Below are positions 8,275 to 17,025 of a stretch of 64,000 nucleotides of DNA, in pieces. A program made the translations under genes and the position numbers. How positions within the stretch are numbered: the first letter of the stretch is position 1; each line of letters begins with the position of its first letter. Source of the stretch: Actinomycetospora chibensis (GTDB lineage Bacteria; Actinomycetota; Actinomycetes; Mycobacteriales; Pseudonocardiaceae); the NCBI RefSeq assembly GCF_028737215.1, contig NZ_JAQZAM010000004.1:186001-250000 (forward strand), in the 5' to 3' direction. The notes under the pieces are model-generated. The model made no database searches. It saw only the letters and a program-made list of their open reading frames with translations, and had not been told where the DNA came from.

Positions 8275-9822
8275 GTGACCGGGGACGCGCCCTTCGCGTC
8301 CCCGGCGCTGCCCACCCCGCTCGCCACGCTGACCACCGCGGTGCCGGACGGCCCGGTCGCCGTCGTGCGGTGGCGCCGACGCGACGGCGCAGACAGCGCG
8401 GACGGCACCTCCGACGAGACGACCGAGACCGCCGCGAGCGCCACCGACGACGGGGGCGGGGCGGTCGAGGGCGCGCCCCCGGGCTGGCGCCCGTCGGCCG
8501 GCTCCGTCGCCGCACTCCCCGGCCCGGCCCCCGCGCAGTGGCTGGTGGGCGTCGGCGAGGGACGTCCCCGCGACTGGCGCGCCGCCGGGGCCGCCGCCGT
8601 GCGCGCGCTGCGGGACGCCCCGGGCGCGGCCGTGGGTGCCGGCGACGGCCCCCGCGTGGCCACCCTGGCCCCCGCGCGCCCCGAGGACCTCCCCGGGACC
8701 GCCGATGACTGGGCGTCGCTGGCGCTCGGCGTCGTCCTGGGCTCGCACCGGTTCGCGATCCGCTCCGAGGCCCCGGCCCGCCTGTCGGTCCACCTCGACG
8801 TGCCCGCCGAGCACCACGAGACGGTCGAGCGGGCCGTCGAGCTCGCCACGGCGACCGCCCGTGCCCGCGACCTCGCCGACACCCCGTCGGGCACCAAGTC
8901 GCCGGACTGGTTCGCCACGACCGCGACCGACCTCGTCGCCGACGCCCGGGGCCTCGAGGTGACGGTCCGCGACGAGACCTGGCTCGCCGAGCACGGGTTC
9001 GGCGGCGTCCTCGCCGTCGGCGGCGGCTCGTCGCGCCCGCCGCGCTTCCTCGAGCTGCGCTGGTCACCAGGCCAGGCCGCACCGGACGCGGGCCACGTCG
9101 TGCTCGTCGGCAAGGGCATCACGTTCGACACCGGCGGTATCTCGATCAAGCCGAACGCCGGGATGGCGGACATGCGCACCGACTGCTCCGGCGGCGCCGC
9201 CGTGGTCGCCGCGATGCGGGCGGTGGCGCGCCTGGGCGTGCCGGTCCGGGTCACCGGCCTCGTGCCGCTGGCCGAGAACCACGTGTCCGGCTCCGCCTAC
9301 CGGCCCGGCGACGTCGTGCGGCACCGCGGGGGCACCACCTCGGAGGTCACCAACACCGACGCCGAGGGCCGGATGGTGCTCGCCGACGCGATCGCGTTCG
9401 CGCTCGAGGAGCTCGCGCCGGACGTCGTCGTCGACGTCGCCACCCTCACCGGGGCCATGAAGGTCGCGCTCGGCGTGCGCACCGGCGGGGTGTTCGCGAG
9501 CTCGCCCGACCTGCGCACCGCGATCGTCGACGCCGGCGCCGCCGTCGGCGAGGCGTGGTGGCCGATGCCGCTGTCGGCGCACCTGGACAGCGACGTCGAC
9601 TCGACGATCGCCGACGTGCGCCAGGCCCCGCCCGGCCCCGGCGGCATCGCCGCGGCACTGTTCCTGCGCCGCTTCACCGACGGCCGCCCGTGGGTGCACC
9701 TCGACATCGCGGGCCCGGCACGCTGCGACTCCCCGCACGAGGAGGTCGCCAAGGGCGCCACGGGCTTCGCCACCCGGACGCTGGTCGAGTTCTGCGCGGC
9801 GAGGGGCCTCCGGCCCACGTGA
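8275..9822 (+). CDS. pepA: leucyl aminopeptidase (M17)
   Basis: A 515-residue cytoplasmic metallo-aminopeptidase of family M17 that releases N-terminal residues from peptides. The catalytic half is clear: VGKGITFDTGGISIKP at about residues 278-293 (Lys and Asp ligands) and VTNTDAEGRMVLADA near residue 358, with the catalytic Arg. The N-terminal macro-like domain is divergent and carries an Ala/Thr/Asp-rich insert around residues 40-75. GTG 8275 is the likeliest start; other in-frame starts are not better supported. The stop codon lies inside a long hairpin. Confidence 0.9.
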   Translation: MTGDAPFASPALPTPLATLTTAVPDGPVAVVRWRRRDGADSADGTSDETTETAASATDDGGGAVEGAPPGWRPSAGSVAALPGPAPAQWLVGVGEGRPRDWRAAGAAAVRALRDAPGAAVGAGDGPRVATLAPARPEDLPGTADDWASLALGVVLGSHRFAIRSEAPARLSVHLDVPAEHHETVERAVELATATARARDLADTPSGTKSPDWFATTATDLVADARGLEVTVRDETWLAEHGFGGVLAVGGGSSRPPRFLELRWSPGQAAPDAGHVVLVGKGITFDTGGISIKPNAGMADMRTDCSGGAAVVAAMRAVARLGVPVRVTGLVPLAENHVSGSAYRPGDVVRHRGGTTSEVTNTDAEGRMVLADAIAFALEELAPDVVVDVATLTGAMKVALGVRTGGVFASSPDLRTAIVDAGAAVGEAWWPMPLSAHLDSDVDSTIADVRQAPPGPGGIAAALFLRRFTDGRPWVHLDIAGPARCDSPHEEVAKGATGFATRTLVEFCAARGLRPT

Positions 9823-9858
9823 GTGATCCGGGTCGTCCGGACGATCCGGATCACTCAC
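9819..9858. terminator. bidirectional hairpin between pepA and O-methyltransferase
   Basis: Two 19-nt arms (GTGAGTGATCCGGGTCGTC and its near-complement) with a 2-nt centre; 18 of 19 pairs are Watson-Crick and the other is G-U. It includes the pepA stop codon and lies between convergent genes. No T-run follows on either side. Confidence 0.75.
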
Positions 9859-9870
9859 ATGGGCGGAGCC

Positions 9871-10644
9871 CTAGCGTCGCGCCGCGCAGAGCAGGCCCTC
9901 GGCCACCGGGAGCAGCAGCGGGACGAGGCGCTCGTCCTCGCGCACGGCCCGCACCGTCTCGCGCAGCGCGCCGGCGACGGCCTCGCGGCGCACCGGGTCG
10001 GCGACGCGGCCCTGCCACAGCACGTCGTCGAGCACGACCACCCCACCCGGGCGGAGCAGGCGCAGCGAGGCCTCGAGGTCGCGGGGGAAGTCGGTGGTGA
10101 CGCCGTCGACCACGACGAGGTCGTACCCGCCGTCGGAGAGCTTCGGCAGCACCTGCCGCGACGACCCGGTGATCATCCGCACCCGCCCCGGCCCGAAGCC
10201 CGCCTCGGCGCACGCCGCCCGGGCCCTTGCCTGCCGGCCGCCGTCGGTGTCGATGCTCGTGAGCAGGCCGTCGGAGGGCATCCCGCGCAGCAGGGCCACG
10301 GTGCCGACGCCGAGCCCGGTGCCGATCTCCACGACGGCGCGCGCCCGCGTCGACGTCGCGAGGAAGGTCAGCGCGGCCGCCGTGGCCGGCGCGACGGCGA
10401 CGACGCCCTCGGCCACCGACTGCTCGCGCAGGCCGGCGAGCAGGGGGTCCTCGGCGAGGAAGGCCTCGGCGCGCTCGCCGACCCGGGAGCCCGCGCGGAC
10501 GGCCGCGGCCGTCGGGGTCTCGCCGGCACCGTCGCCGTCGGTCGCCGTACCGTGCGCCGCGGGGCTGTCACGCCGGACCGCCCGCAGCGCGCGGGGCGTG
10601 CCGCGCACGCCTCCACCGCGCCCCCCGGGGCGCCCCGTCGCCAT
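9871..10644 (-). CDS. class I SAM-dependent O-methyltransferase
   Basis: A 257-residue protein of the catechol/caffeoyl-CoA O-methyltransferase-like family (Rv1220c-like). The SAM-binding motif VVEIGTGLGVGTVALLRG is near residue 108, LTSIDTDGGR near 130 and DLVVVDGVTTDFPRDLEAS near 170, with GGVVVLDDVLWQGRV near 195 providing the metal-site Asp residues. The first 55 residues are low-complexity. It is divergent from sigE, as in mycobacteria, where its substrate is also unknown. The ATG has a TAGCCT box 6 nt upstream, so it is probably leaderless. Confidence 0.85.
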   Translation of the reverse strand: MATGRPGGRGGGVRGTPRALRAVRRDSPAAHGTATDGDGAGETPTAAAVRAGSRVGERAEAFLAEDPLLAGLREQSVAEGVVAVAPATAAALTFLATSTRARAVVEIGTGLGVGTVALLRGMPSDGLLTSIDTDGGRQARARAACAEAGFGPGRVRMITGSSRQVLPKLSDGGYDLVVVDGVTTDFPRDLEASLRLLRPGGVVVLDDVLWQGRVADPVRREAVAGALRETVRAVREDERLVPLLLPVAEGLLCAARR

Positions 10645-10650
10645 CCGAGC

Positions 10651-10656
10651 AGGCTA
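10651..10656 (-). promoter_or_regulatory. -10 hexamer TAGCCT of O-methyltransferase gene
   Basis: Reading the minus strand, TAGCCT is followed by GCTCGG and ATG 10644. The same hexamer and spacing precede the MgtE/CBS gene at 21460. Confidence 0.45.
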
Positions 10657-10739
10657 GATCGTCCGGGCGGCGCCGACGGCGTGCCGCGCCGACTCGCCGC
10701 TCACCCGGTCGGGCCCGGGTGTGACGAGCCCGCAGGATC

Positions 10740-10756
10740 CTCAGCCGTCTCTCAGC
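10740..10756 (+). promoter_or_regulatory. direct repeat CTCAGC upstream of sigE
   Basis: CTCAGC occurs at 10740-10745 and again at 10751-10756, 11 bp apart, about one helical turn. It is 20-36 nt before the first sigE ATG. Such spacing fits an OmpR-class response regulator site, but the regulator is not known here. Confidence 0.3.
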
Positions 10757-10775
10757 ACGACCTCACGTCCGTGAC

Positions 10776-11504
10776 ATGACGGACCGCCATGGTGGTACCA
10801 GGTCGCCGGCACCCCCGACCGGCCGGCCGACAGACTCACGCAGGACGAGCCGAGGAGCACGCACCCCGATGCCCGACCGCCCCGCCACCGCGGTCCTCGA
10901 CCGCCCCGTCGAGACCGTCACCGACGTCGAGTCGGCCTCCGACCGCGCCGGCGAGGGTGAGGTCTGGGTGCCGCCGACGTGGGACGACGTCGTGCGCCAG
11001 CACGCCGACCGCGTGTACCGGCTGGCCTTCCGCCTCACCGGCGACGCCCACGACGCCGAGGACCTCACGCAGGAGACGTTCATCCGCGTCTTCCGCTCGC
11101 TCGCCGGCTACAAGCCCGGGACCTTCGAGGGCTGGCTGCACCGCATCACCACCAACCTCTTCCTCGACATGGTGCGCCGCCGCGCCCGCCTGCGGATGGA
11201 GGGACTGCCCGAGGACACCGACCGCCTCCCCGGCGGCGACCCGAGCCCCGAGCAGGTCTGGACCGACGCCCACCTCGACCCCGATCTGCAGGCCGCGCTC
11301 GACGCCCTGGCGCCCGAGTTCCGCGCCGCCGTGGTCCTCTGTGACGTCGAAGGACTCTCGTACGAGGAGATCGCGGCGACGCTGGGTGTCAAACTGGGGA
11401 CCGTGAGGAGTCGCATCCACCGCGGGCGCCAGGCGCTGCGCGCCTCGCTCGAGTCCCGCGCCGCCGAGCGCGTCGCCGCCGTCCCCGTCGGGGGCCCCGC
11501 ATGA
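10776..11504 (+). CDS. sigE: ECF sigma factor SigE
   Basis: The 242-residue product has sigma region 2 ([26 protein letters not shown] near residue 75) and region 4 ([26 protein letters not shown] near 200). It directs RNA polymerase to envelope-stress promoters. The gene order sigE-rseA-htrA-tatB identifies it as the orthologue of mycobacterial SigE. Two starts are plausible: ATG 10776, or ATG 10872 preceded by GAGGAGC. Mycobacterial SigE is also made from several starts, so both may be used. The stop overlaps rseA as ATGA. Confidence 0.92.
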   Translation: MTDRHGGTRSPAPPTGRPTDSRRTSRGARTPMPDRPATAVLDRPVETVTDVESASDRAGEGEVWVPPTWDDVVRQHADRVYRLAFRLTGDAHDAEDLTQETFIRVFRSLAGYKPGTFEGWLHRITTNLFLDMVRRRARLRMEGLPEDTDRLPGGDPSPEQVWTDAHLDPDLQAALDALAPEFRAAVVLCDVEGLSYEEIAATLGVKLGTVRSRIHRGRQALRASLESRAAERVAAVPVGGPA

Positions 11505-12175
11505 TCTCGGGGCGCTCCGGGTGGTCCGGCTGGTCGGAGCGGTTCACCGAATCCGGGCACCTCGCGCTCGACGCCGTCGTCGCCTTCGTCGACGAGGAGC
11601 TCCCTCCCGGCCCGGCGCACCGCGCGGCCGCGCACGTGGACCGCTGCCTGAGCTGCGCCGCCGAGGTCGCCGCCCAGCGGCAGGCCCGGCGCCGGGTGCG
11701 GGCCGCGGGCGACCCGTGCGTGCCGAGCTCCCTGTTCAGCACCCTGTGCTCGATCCCGGACGCCGCACCGCTGCCCGGCGCGCCCGCAGGTCTCGCCGTG
11801 GCCGCGGACGGCACGCTCGTCGTGCCCGCCCAGCCCGGACGCACCGCCGACACCCCGGACACCGCGGACGTCACCGGCGGCGCGCCCAGGAACGGGCGGT
11901 CCCGCTGGGGTCGCCGACGCGCGCTCGGTCTGCCCGTCGCCGTGAGCTCCGGCGTCGTCGTCGGCGCCGCGGCCCTCGCGGCGTTCGCCGGCCCCGCCGT
12001 CGTCGCGGGCACCGCGCCGGCCGCGCCCGGCAGCGTCGCGCCGCGGGTCACGCCCACGGCGGCGGCCGCTCAGCTCGCGGCTCGAGACACCACCGGGGAC
12101 TCCGCCCGCGACGCCGGTCCTCACGAGGGCCCGTCGCGCCCGGCGTCCGCACCGCGCGGCCCCGGCGCGCCCTGA
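11501..12175 (+). CDS. rseA: anti-sigma-E factor RseA
   Basis: A 224-residue zinc-binding anti-sigma factor. The ZAS motif [12 protein letters not shown] (H-x3-C-x2-C) is at about residues 45-56, preceded by the helix [22 protein letters not shown]. It should hold SigE inactive until stress. A hydrophobic segment around residues 147-175 could span the membrane, with an Ala/Pro/Arg-rich tail outside or disordered; this would be longer than the short mycobacterial RseA. The start overlaps the sigE stop, indicating coupled translation. Confidence 0.88.
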   Translation: MISGRSGWSGWSERFTESGHLALDAVVAFVDEELPPGPAHRAAAHVDRCLSCAAEVAAQRQARRRVRAAGDPCVPSSLFSTLCSIPDAAPLPGAPAGLAVAADGTLVVPAQPGRTADTPDTADVTGGAPRNGRSRWGRRRALGLPVAVSSGVVVGAAALAAFAGPAVVAGTAPAAPGSVAPRVTPTAAAAQLAARDTTGDSARDAGPHEGPSRPASAPRGPGAP

Positions 12176-12259
12176 CCCGTTCCCCCGGCGGCTGACCGGC
12201 CCTTCACCGCACCGGTCGCACGCTGTGACGGTGTCGACGCAGGCCGCGCCCCGAGGCTC

Positions 12260-12265
12260 TACGGT
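12260..12265 (+). promoter_or_regulatory. -10 hexamer TACGGT ahead of htrA leader ORF
   Basis: TACGGT is followed by 9 nt and ATG 12275. This would start a transcript at or just before the leader ORF, independent of the upstream sigE promoter. Confidence 0.4.
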
Positions 12266-12274
12266 GGTGGGGCG

Positions 12275-12373
12275 ATGAGCACCACCCTTGAGCCCGGGAC
12301 CCTCCCCGCCCACCGCTCGGGCCGCAGCGGCGGCGTCGTCCGATTTGTCCGGATCACGGGGGCGAGCCGATGA
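12275..12373 (+). CDS. 32-residue leader ORF coupled to htrA
   Basis: The ORF begins [16 protein letters not shown] and ends [10 protein letters not shown]. Its stop TGA overlaps the htrA ATG as ATGA, the usual arrangement for translational coupling. Third codon positions are almost all G or C (about 27 of 31), like real genes here, although some bias is expected by chance at this GC. A TACGGT box lies 9 nt upstream. It is in a different frame from htrA. I do not recognise the peptide; it could be a regulatory leader for HtrA synthesis or a chance ORF. Confidence 0.45.
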   Translation: MSTTLEPGTLPAHRSGRSGGVVRFVRITGASR

Positions 12374-14028
12374 GCGGCCCCACGGAACCCCGCGGCGGGG
12401 CGGCGCCGCACACCGAGTCGGGTGCCGACGCCCCGACGAACGGCCACGCCCCGAACGGCCACGCCGCGAACGGCCACCCGTCACCGCCCACGAACGGCCA
12501 CACGGGCAACGGCTCGGGCAACGGCCACCCGGGCAACGGCCACGGCTCGGGCAACGGCCACGGCTCGGGCAACGGGCACCGCTCCGCCCCGGGGGAGCGC
12601 GAGCTGGCGGCGGTGTTCGGCCGCCCCGAGGGCGTCCAGGGCGCATTCGGGCCCGGCACCGGCGCCCACGGCCATCCGGGATCCCGTCCGTCCGGACGTC
12701 ACGAGCCGCCGGCCCCGGCGCTGGTCTCCGCGTTCGGGCGCCCCGGCACGAGCGACACGTCCGCGCCGTCGCTGCAGCGCCCCGACCGTCCCGCCGACGC
12801 GGACGCCGACCGCCCCGACGACTTCTGGGACGACACGTCGCCCGCCGACCCCTGGCGCAACCCGGACGCCGCCGCCGAGCTCGGCGGACCGGCGCTGGGC
12901 GAGTCGCACGGGAGCACGGCCGAGCGGCCCGTCGGCGCCCGCCTGTCCGCCCGCGAGCTGATCCTCGGCCGCCGCGTGCAGCCCACGGCCCTGGCGCTGC
13001 TCGCCGTCGTCGCGCTGGTGCTCGGCGGGGTGGGGGGCGTGGTCGGCTGGGCGGTCGCGGGCGGTGCCGACCGTCTCGTCGACCCGGGCGCCTCGCTGAC
13101 CCCGGTCTCGCCGGGGCGCGAGCGTCCGCCGGGCTCGGTCGCCGACGTGGCCGGCCGGGTCGCGCCCGCCGTGGTGTCCCTCGAGCTCCAGGCCGGGTCG
13201 AGCGGCGGCACCGGGTCGGGCGTCGTGCTCAGCCCCGACGGCTACATCGTTACCAACAACCACGTCGTCGAGCTCGCGGCCACCGACCCGCGCGCCACCC
13301 TCGAGGCCGTCTTCGCCTCGGGGCTGCGGGCGCCGGCGCGGGTCGTCGGTCGCGACCCGCAGACCGACGTCGCCGTCGTCAAGGTCGAGCTGGCCAACCC
13401 CGTGGTCGCGCAGCTCGGACGCTCGTCGGACCTGCAGGTGGGCGACGGCGTCATCGCGATCGGGTCACCGCTCGGCCTCGCCGGCACGGTCACGGAGGGC
13501 ATCGTGAGCTCGGTCGACCGGCCGGTGCGCCTCGACGCCGAGTCGGCCGACGCCAATCCCGTCATCGACGCCATCCAGACCGACGCGGCGATCAACCCGG
13601 GCAACTCCGGCGGCGCGCTCGTCGACACCTCGGGGGCCGTCGTCGGCATCAACACCGCGATCCGCACCCTGGGGGGCGGCGAGGGCGGGTCGATCGGGCT
13701 CGGGTTCGCCATCCCGATCGACGACGTCCGCGTCATCGCCGAGTCGATCATCCGCACCGGCGGCTACACCCACAGCGACCTCGGGGTGAACGCGAAGTCG
13801 GTCACGGACGGCGCCTCGGACGGCGCGCAGGTGCTCAACGTGCGCCAGGGTGGACCCGCGTCGCGCGCCGGGCTACTGGAGGGCGACGTGGTCCTGCGGG
13901 TCGACGACCGACCGATCGCGTCGGCCGACGAGCTCGTCGTGGCCGTGCGGGAGCACCCGCCGGGCCAGGCGGTCACCCTCGGCGTCGTGCGGCAGGGCCG
14001 TCCACTGACGCTGCAGGTCACGCTCTAG
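12370..14028 (+). CDS. htrA: HtrA/DegP-like membrane-anchored serine protease
   Basis: A 552-residue S1C protease with a PDZ domain, expected to act outside the membrane on misfolded envelope proteins and often on RseA-linked control. Layout: disordered N-terminus with eight Asn-Gly-His units (residues 24-70), a membrane segment at about 208-233, trypsin-like domain at about 255-440 and PDZ at 460-550. The catalytic triad is visible: His in TNNHVV (about 298), Asp in QTDVAVVK (about 333) and Ser in GNSGGAL (about 413). ATG 12370 overlaps the leader ORF stop. It is followed by tatB after 8 bp. Confidence 0.92.
   Translation: MSGPTEPRGGAAPHTESGADAPTNGHAPNGHAANGHPSPPTNGHTGNGSGNGHPGNGHGSGNGHGSGNGHRSAPGERELAAVFGRPEGVQGAFGPGTGAHGHPGSRPSGRHEPPAPALVSAFGRPGTSDTSAPSLQRPDRPADADADRPDDFWDDTSPADPWRNPDAAAELGGPALGESHGSTAERPVGARLSARELILGRRVQPTALALLAVVALVLGGVGGVVGWAVAGGADRLVDPGASLTPVSPGRERPPGSVADVAGRVAPAVVSLELQAGSSGGTGSGVVLSPDGYIVTNNHVVELAATDPRATLEAVFASGLRAPARVVGRDPQTDVAVVKVELANPVVAQLGRSSDLQVGDGVIAIGSPLGLAGTVTEGIVSSVDRPVRLDAESADANPVIDAIQTDAAINPGNSGGALVDTSGAVVGINTAIRTLGGGEGGSIGLGFAIPIDDVRVIAESIIRTGGYTHSDLGVNAKSVTDGASDGAQVLNVRQGGPASRAGLLEGDVVLRVDDRPIASADELVVAVREHPPGQAVTLGVVRQGRPLTLQVTL
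12439..12579 (+). repeat. Asn-Gly-His coding repeat inside htrA
   Basis: Eight copies of AACGGCCAC or AACGGGCAC (NGH) are spread over 141 bp with Gly/Ser/Pro spacers, including two near-identical GGCTCGGGCAAC units. It encodes a cytoplasmic disordered segment. His clusters can bind metal, but no function is shown. Confidence 0.7.
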
Positions 14029-14036
14029 GGGACGGG

Positions 14037-14468
14037 ATGTTCGACAACATCGGCTGGCCCGAGCTGCTCGTCCTCGCCCTCGTCGGCCTGTTCGTCCTCG
14101 GGCCCGAGCGGCTCCCCGCCGCGGCGGCCTGGGTCGCGAACACCGTGCGGACGGTCCGCGACTACGCCACCGGCGCCCGCGACCAGCTGCGCTCCGAGCT
14201 CGGTCCCGAGTTCGAGGACCTGCGCAAGCCCCTCGAGGACCTGCGCTCGGTACGTGACCTCAACCCCCGCCGGGCCGTGCGCCAGCACCTGTTCACCGAC
14301 CCGCCCGTCGACGGCACCTGGAGCGGCTCGAGTGCGCCGGGCGTGCCGGCCGGCCCTTCCGCGCCGGACGTCCCGCCGGCCGCGGCCGCTGCTCCGGTGG
14401 CCCGTCGCGACGCGGACCGTCCCCTCGGGCCGGGCGAGATCGCCCCGCTGGACCCCGACGCGACCTGA
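14037..14468 (+). CDS. tatB: twin-arginine translocase subunit TatB
   Basis: A 143-residue protein with the classic TatB start [27 protein letters not shown] (short periplasmic tip, membrane helix, GP hinge) and an amphipathic helix around residues 35-75 ([23 protein letters not shown]). The C-terminal third is Ala/Pro-rich. TatB works with TatA and TatC to export folded proteins. Its position directly after htrA is conserved from mycobacteria. Confidence 0.92.
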   Translation: MFDNIGWPELLVLALVGLFVLGPERLPAAAAWVANTVRTVRDYATGARDQLRSELGPEFEDLRKPLEDLRSVRDLNPRRAVRQHLFTDPPVDGTWSGSSAPGVPAGPSAPDVPPAAAAAPVARRDADRPLGPGEIAPLDPDAT

Positions 14469-14548
14469 CGGGCCGTGACGGGGTTGCCTGCGGGGCCTCG
14501 TGTCGCTCCTCACGGGGGTGAGCCGGGAGCCGACCGGGGTTCCGCTGT

Positions 14549-14554
14549 TAGCGT
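14549..14554 (+). promoter_or_regulatory. -10 hexamer TAGCGT of leaderless cyclase gene
   Basis: TAGCGT is followed by 8 nt and GTG 14563. Confidence 0.45.
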
Positions 14555-14562
14555 CGATCAGC

Positions 14563-15354
14563 GTGATCGTGCGTCAGGGCGAGCCGATGCGCCGGCGGGT
14601 CCTCGAGGCGGCCAGCCGCCTCGACAGCGACCCGCGGCTGCTCGCGGCCGTCGAGTGGACGCGCTCGTGGCTCCCGGGTGACCCGTTCTACGGCGACCCG
14701 CTCTCGACCGGCGACGACGCGGTCGGCCGCGTGGCCGCCCAGCTCGCCCCGCTGGCCGCGACGCGCCCCAGCGTGCTGCGGGAGGTCGGTCTCACGGCGC
14801 TGCAGCTCTGGCAGGCCCACGCCGGGGTCGAGGAGCGTCCGGACGGCGACGACGTCGTCGTGCTGTTCACCGATCTCGCCGGCTTCTCGGACTGGACGCT
14901 CGAGGTCGGCGACGACCTCGCCGTGACCGCCCTGCGACGGGTCGGCGCGGCCGTCGAGCCGTTGGTGCGCCGGCGGGGACGGGTGGTCAAGCGCCTCGGC
15001 GACGGGCTGATGGCCGTCCACCCGACCGTGGAGGACGCCGTCGAGGTGGCGCTCGCGGCCCGCGACGCCGTCGAGGAGCTGGACGTCGAGGGCCACCGCC
15101 TGCACCTGCGTGCCGGCGTGCACGTCGGGCGCCCCCAGCAGCTCGGCGGCGACTACTACGGGCGCGATGTCAACATCGCGGCCCGGATCACGGACGCGGC
15201 GGGCGCCGGCGAGGTGTGCGTCTCGAGCCCGACCCGGGCGCTCCTGGACGGCTCCTACGCGACGTTCCCGCTGAGCCGCCGCCGGGGCAAGGGCGTGCCC
15301 CCGGACATCACCCCGTGGCGGGTCGGCCGCCGGCCCGCGGGGCCTCCTGGCTGA
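14563..15354 (+). CDS. class III adenylate/guanylate cyclase-domain protein
   Basis: The 263-residue protein has an N-terminal helical part of about 90 residues and a C-terminal class III cyclase homology domain. Both metal-binding aspartates are present: D104 in VVLFTDLAGFS and D147 in VVKRLGDGLMA. Near residue 203, YGRDVNIAARITDAAGAGE carries the transition-state Asn/Arg pair, so the domain looks active and would make cAMP (or cGMP). There is no membrane segment. The GTG start is set by a TAGCGT box 8 nt upstream; an in-frame start 63 nt earlier is less likely. Its 3' end overlaps the convergent MarR gene by 47 bp. Confidence 0.8.
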   Translation: MIVRQGEPMRRRVLEAASRLDSDPRLLAAVEWTRSWLPGDPFYGDPLSTGDDAVGRVAAQLAPLAATRPSVLREVGLTALQLWQAHAGVEERPDGDDVVVLFTDLAGFSDWTLEVGDDLAVTALRRVGAAVEPLVRRRGRVVKRLGDGLMAVHPTVEDAVEVALAARDAVEELDVEGHRLHLRAGVHVGRPQQLGGDYYGRDVNIAARITDAAGAGEVCVSSPTRALLDGSYATFPLSRRRGKGVPPDITPWRVGRRPAGPPG

Positions 15355-15832
15355 GCGGGTTCGCCCGCATCCCGCCGGAGGGGTCGAGCCGCCCGAGGAT
15401 GGCGGCGGTGACACATGCCAGGGACTCGACGCCGTCGCAGTCCAGCGCGTCGAAGATGAGCCGGCGGACCTCGGCGGCGTGGCCGGGGGCGGTCTCGCGC
15501 ACCTTCTCCATGCCGGCGTCGGTGAGCCGCGCGACGGTGACCCGGCCGCTCTCCGGCGAGGGCTCGCGGATCACCCAGCCCTGCTGCTCGAGCCGCGCGA
15601 CCACGTGCGAGAGGCGCGAGAGCGACGAGTTGACCGTGGCCGCGAGCGCGCTCATCGGTAGCGTCCGCCCCGGCGTCTCCGAGAGCATGGCCAGCGTCAG
15701 GTAGGAGAACTGTGTCAGGCCGGCGTCACGCTGGAGCTGGGCGTCGAGCGCCGCGGGCAGCAGCGTCATCACCGCCGCCGTGCGTCGCCACGCCCGCTGC
15801 TCGTCGTCGTCCAGCCAGGGCCCGTCGGTCAT
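15308..15832 (-). CDS. MarR family transcriptional regulator
   Basis: A 174-residue winged-helix protein. The recognition-helix region SALAATVNSSLSRLSHVVARLEQQGWV (about residues 60-86) followed by the wing RVTVARLTDAG is typical of MarR. These dimeric repressors usually release DNA on binding phenolics or on oxidation. It is divergent from a dioxygenase, and the shared promoter holds two copies of a TTGAtnNTTCAAC motif, also found before wrbA. A quinone/catechol-sensing function is inferred. ATG 15832 is preferred over an ATG 9 nt upstream. Confidence 0.82.
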   Translation of the reverse strand: MTDGPWLDDDEQRAWRRTAAVMTLLPAALDAQLQRDAGLTQFSYLTLAMLSETPGRTLPMSALAATVNSSLSRLSHVVARLEQQGWVIREPSPESGRVTVARLTDAGMEKVRETAPGHAAEVRRLIFDALDCDGVESLACVTAAILGRLDPSGGMRANPLSQEAPRAGGRPATG

Positions 15833-15843
15833 GGGGCCCACAT

Positions 15844-15893
15844 TACTTGATGCTTCAACTCTTCGCAGGTAGTGTTCGGAGTTGAAGGATCAA
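15844..15893. promoter_or_regulatory. paired MarR operator-like sites
   Basis: TTGATGCTTCAAC (15847-15859) and its near-inverted copy GTTGAAGGATCAA (15881-15893) match at 12 of 13 positions, separated by 21 bp. Each half is itself nearly palindromic (TTGA...TCAA). Together they fill the gap between the divergent MarR and dioxygenase genes. Confidence 0.6.
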
Positions 15894-15916
15894 CCACCGA
15901 CTGGGAGCGTGCTGCC

Positions 15917-16789
15917 ATGGACCCGTTCGCCACCGCCCACCCGGGAGCGGCGTTCGACGCCTTCGAGCCGGGCGCCCGTGAGCGCGCCGCCGGTCGCACG
16001 CCGTGGACGCCCCAGGACGGACCGCTGCCCGCGCTCTACCTCAGCCACGGCGCCCCGCCGCTGTTCGACGACGCGGAGTGGATGACGCGCCTCGGGGAGT
16101 GGGCCGACCGTCTGCCGACGCCGAAGGCGATCCTCATCGTGTCGGCGCACTGGGAGTCCGCGCCGCTGACGCTCACGAGCGCCGAGGCGAACACGCCGCT
16201 GGTGTACGACTTCGGCGGCTTCGCCGAGCGCTTCTACCGGATGACCTACGCGACGCCGGACGCCTCCGCGCTCGCCGCCCGCGTCGCCGCCACGCTGCCC
16301 GACGGCCGGCCGGCACACGCGTCGCGCCGGGGGCTGGACCACGGCGCCTGGGTGCCGCTCAAGGTCATGTACCCGCTCGGCGACGTGCCCGTCCTGCAGA
16401 TGAGCATGCCGACCGAGGACCCGGACCGCCTGCTCGCGATCGGCGCCCGGCTGCGCGAACTGCGCAGCGAGGGCGTGCTCGTCATCGGGTCGGGGTTCAT
16501 GACCCACGGGCTGCCGTTCCTGTCCCGCGAGATGCTCGCCGGGAAGGACACCCCGGGCTGGACGGGCGACTTCGACGCCTGGGCCGCCGAGGCCCTCGAC
16601 CGCGGCGACCTCGAGACGCTGCACCGCTTCCGCGAGGCCCCGGGCATGCCCTACGCGCACCCGACGGCCGAGCACTTCGTGCCGCTGTTCGTCACCCTCG
16701 GCGCGGCCACCGACCCCGAGGCCCCGGTGACCACGACGATCGACGGGACCATGTGGGGCCTGTCCCGCCGGTCGCTGCAGGTGGCCTGA
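15917..16789 (+). CDS. DODA-type extradiol aromatic ring-opening dioxygenase
   Basis: A 290-residue class III extradiol dioxygenase (LigB/YgiD-like). The metal-ligand histidines sit in YLSHGAPPLFDD near residue 43, IVSAHWESAPL near 75 and GSGFMTHGLPF near 197; LDHGAWVPLKVMYP near 138 supplies another conserved His. Such enzymes split catechol-type rings. The ATG at 15917 follows GGGAGC. It is divergent from a MarR regulator, whose operator-like sites lie between the genes, so it is probably induced by its phenolic substrate or a quinone product. Confidence 0.87.
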   Translation: MDPFATAHPGAAFDAFEPGARERAAGRTPWTPQDGPLPALYLSHGAPPLFDDAEWMTRLGEWADRLPTPKAILIVSAHWESAPLTLTSAEANTPLVYDFGGFAERFYRMTYATPDASALAARVAATLPDGRPAHASRRGLDHGAWVPLKVMYPLGDVPVLQMSMPTEDPDRLLAIGARLRELRSEGVLVIGSGFMTHGLPFLSREMLAGKDTPGWTGDFDAWAAEALDRGDLETLHRFREAPGMPYAHPTAEHFVPLFVTLGAATDPEAPVTTTIDGTMWGLSRRSLQVA

Positions 16790-16888
16790 CGGTCACGGGA
16801 AAGGGGCTGGTGCGCGCCGGCCGCGCCGGGGCATCCTGGCGCGGTCCGGGGTGAACGTCCCCGGGGACGAGTTCGAGGAGTGAACGCC

Positions 16889-16942
16889 ATGGCGGCCCGC
16901 ACGGGCGCCATGAGAGGCGCCGTCCGACGCACCGCCTGGTGA
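16889..16942 (+). other. possible 17-codon ORF with ribosome binding site
   Basis: A short ORF MAARTGAMRGAVRRTAW follows GTTCGAGGAGTGAACGCC, whose GAGGAG lies 8 nt before ATG. It stands alone in the 236-bp gap between the dioxygenase and rsgA. The good ribosome site is the only support; it may be a leader peptide or chance. The rest of the gap shows nothing else I can identify. Confidence 0.25.
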
Positions 16943-17025
16943 CGCCGACCGGCTCGCGCTGAGTGCTGCGCACCAGGGTTCCTGACCGCCGTCACGCGAC
17001 GGCGGCTGCTCGAAGGGTCCCCTCC

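Noticed and set aside
12439-12579. CRISPR-like or tandem DNA repeat
   Set aside because: It is the coding repeat for Asn-Gly-His units of HtrA with irregular spacers.
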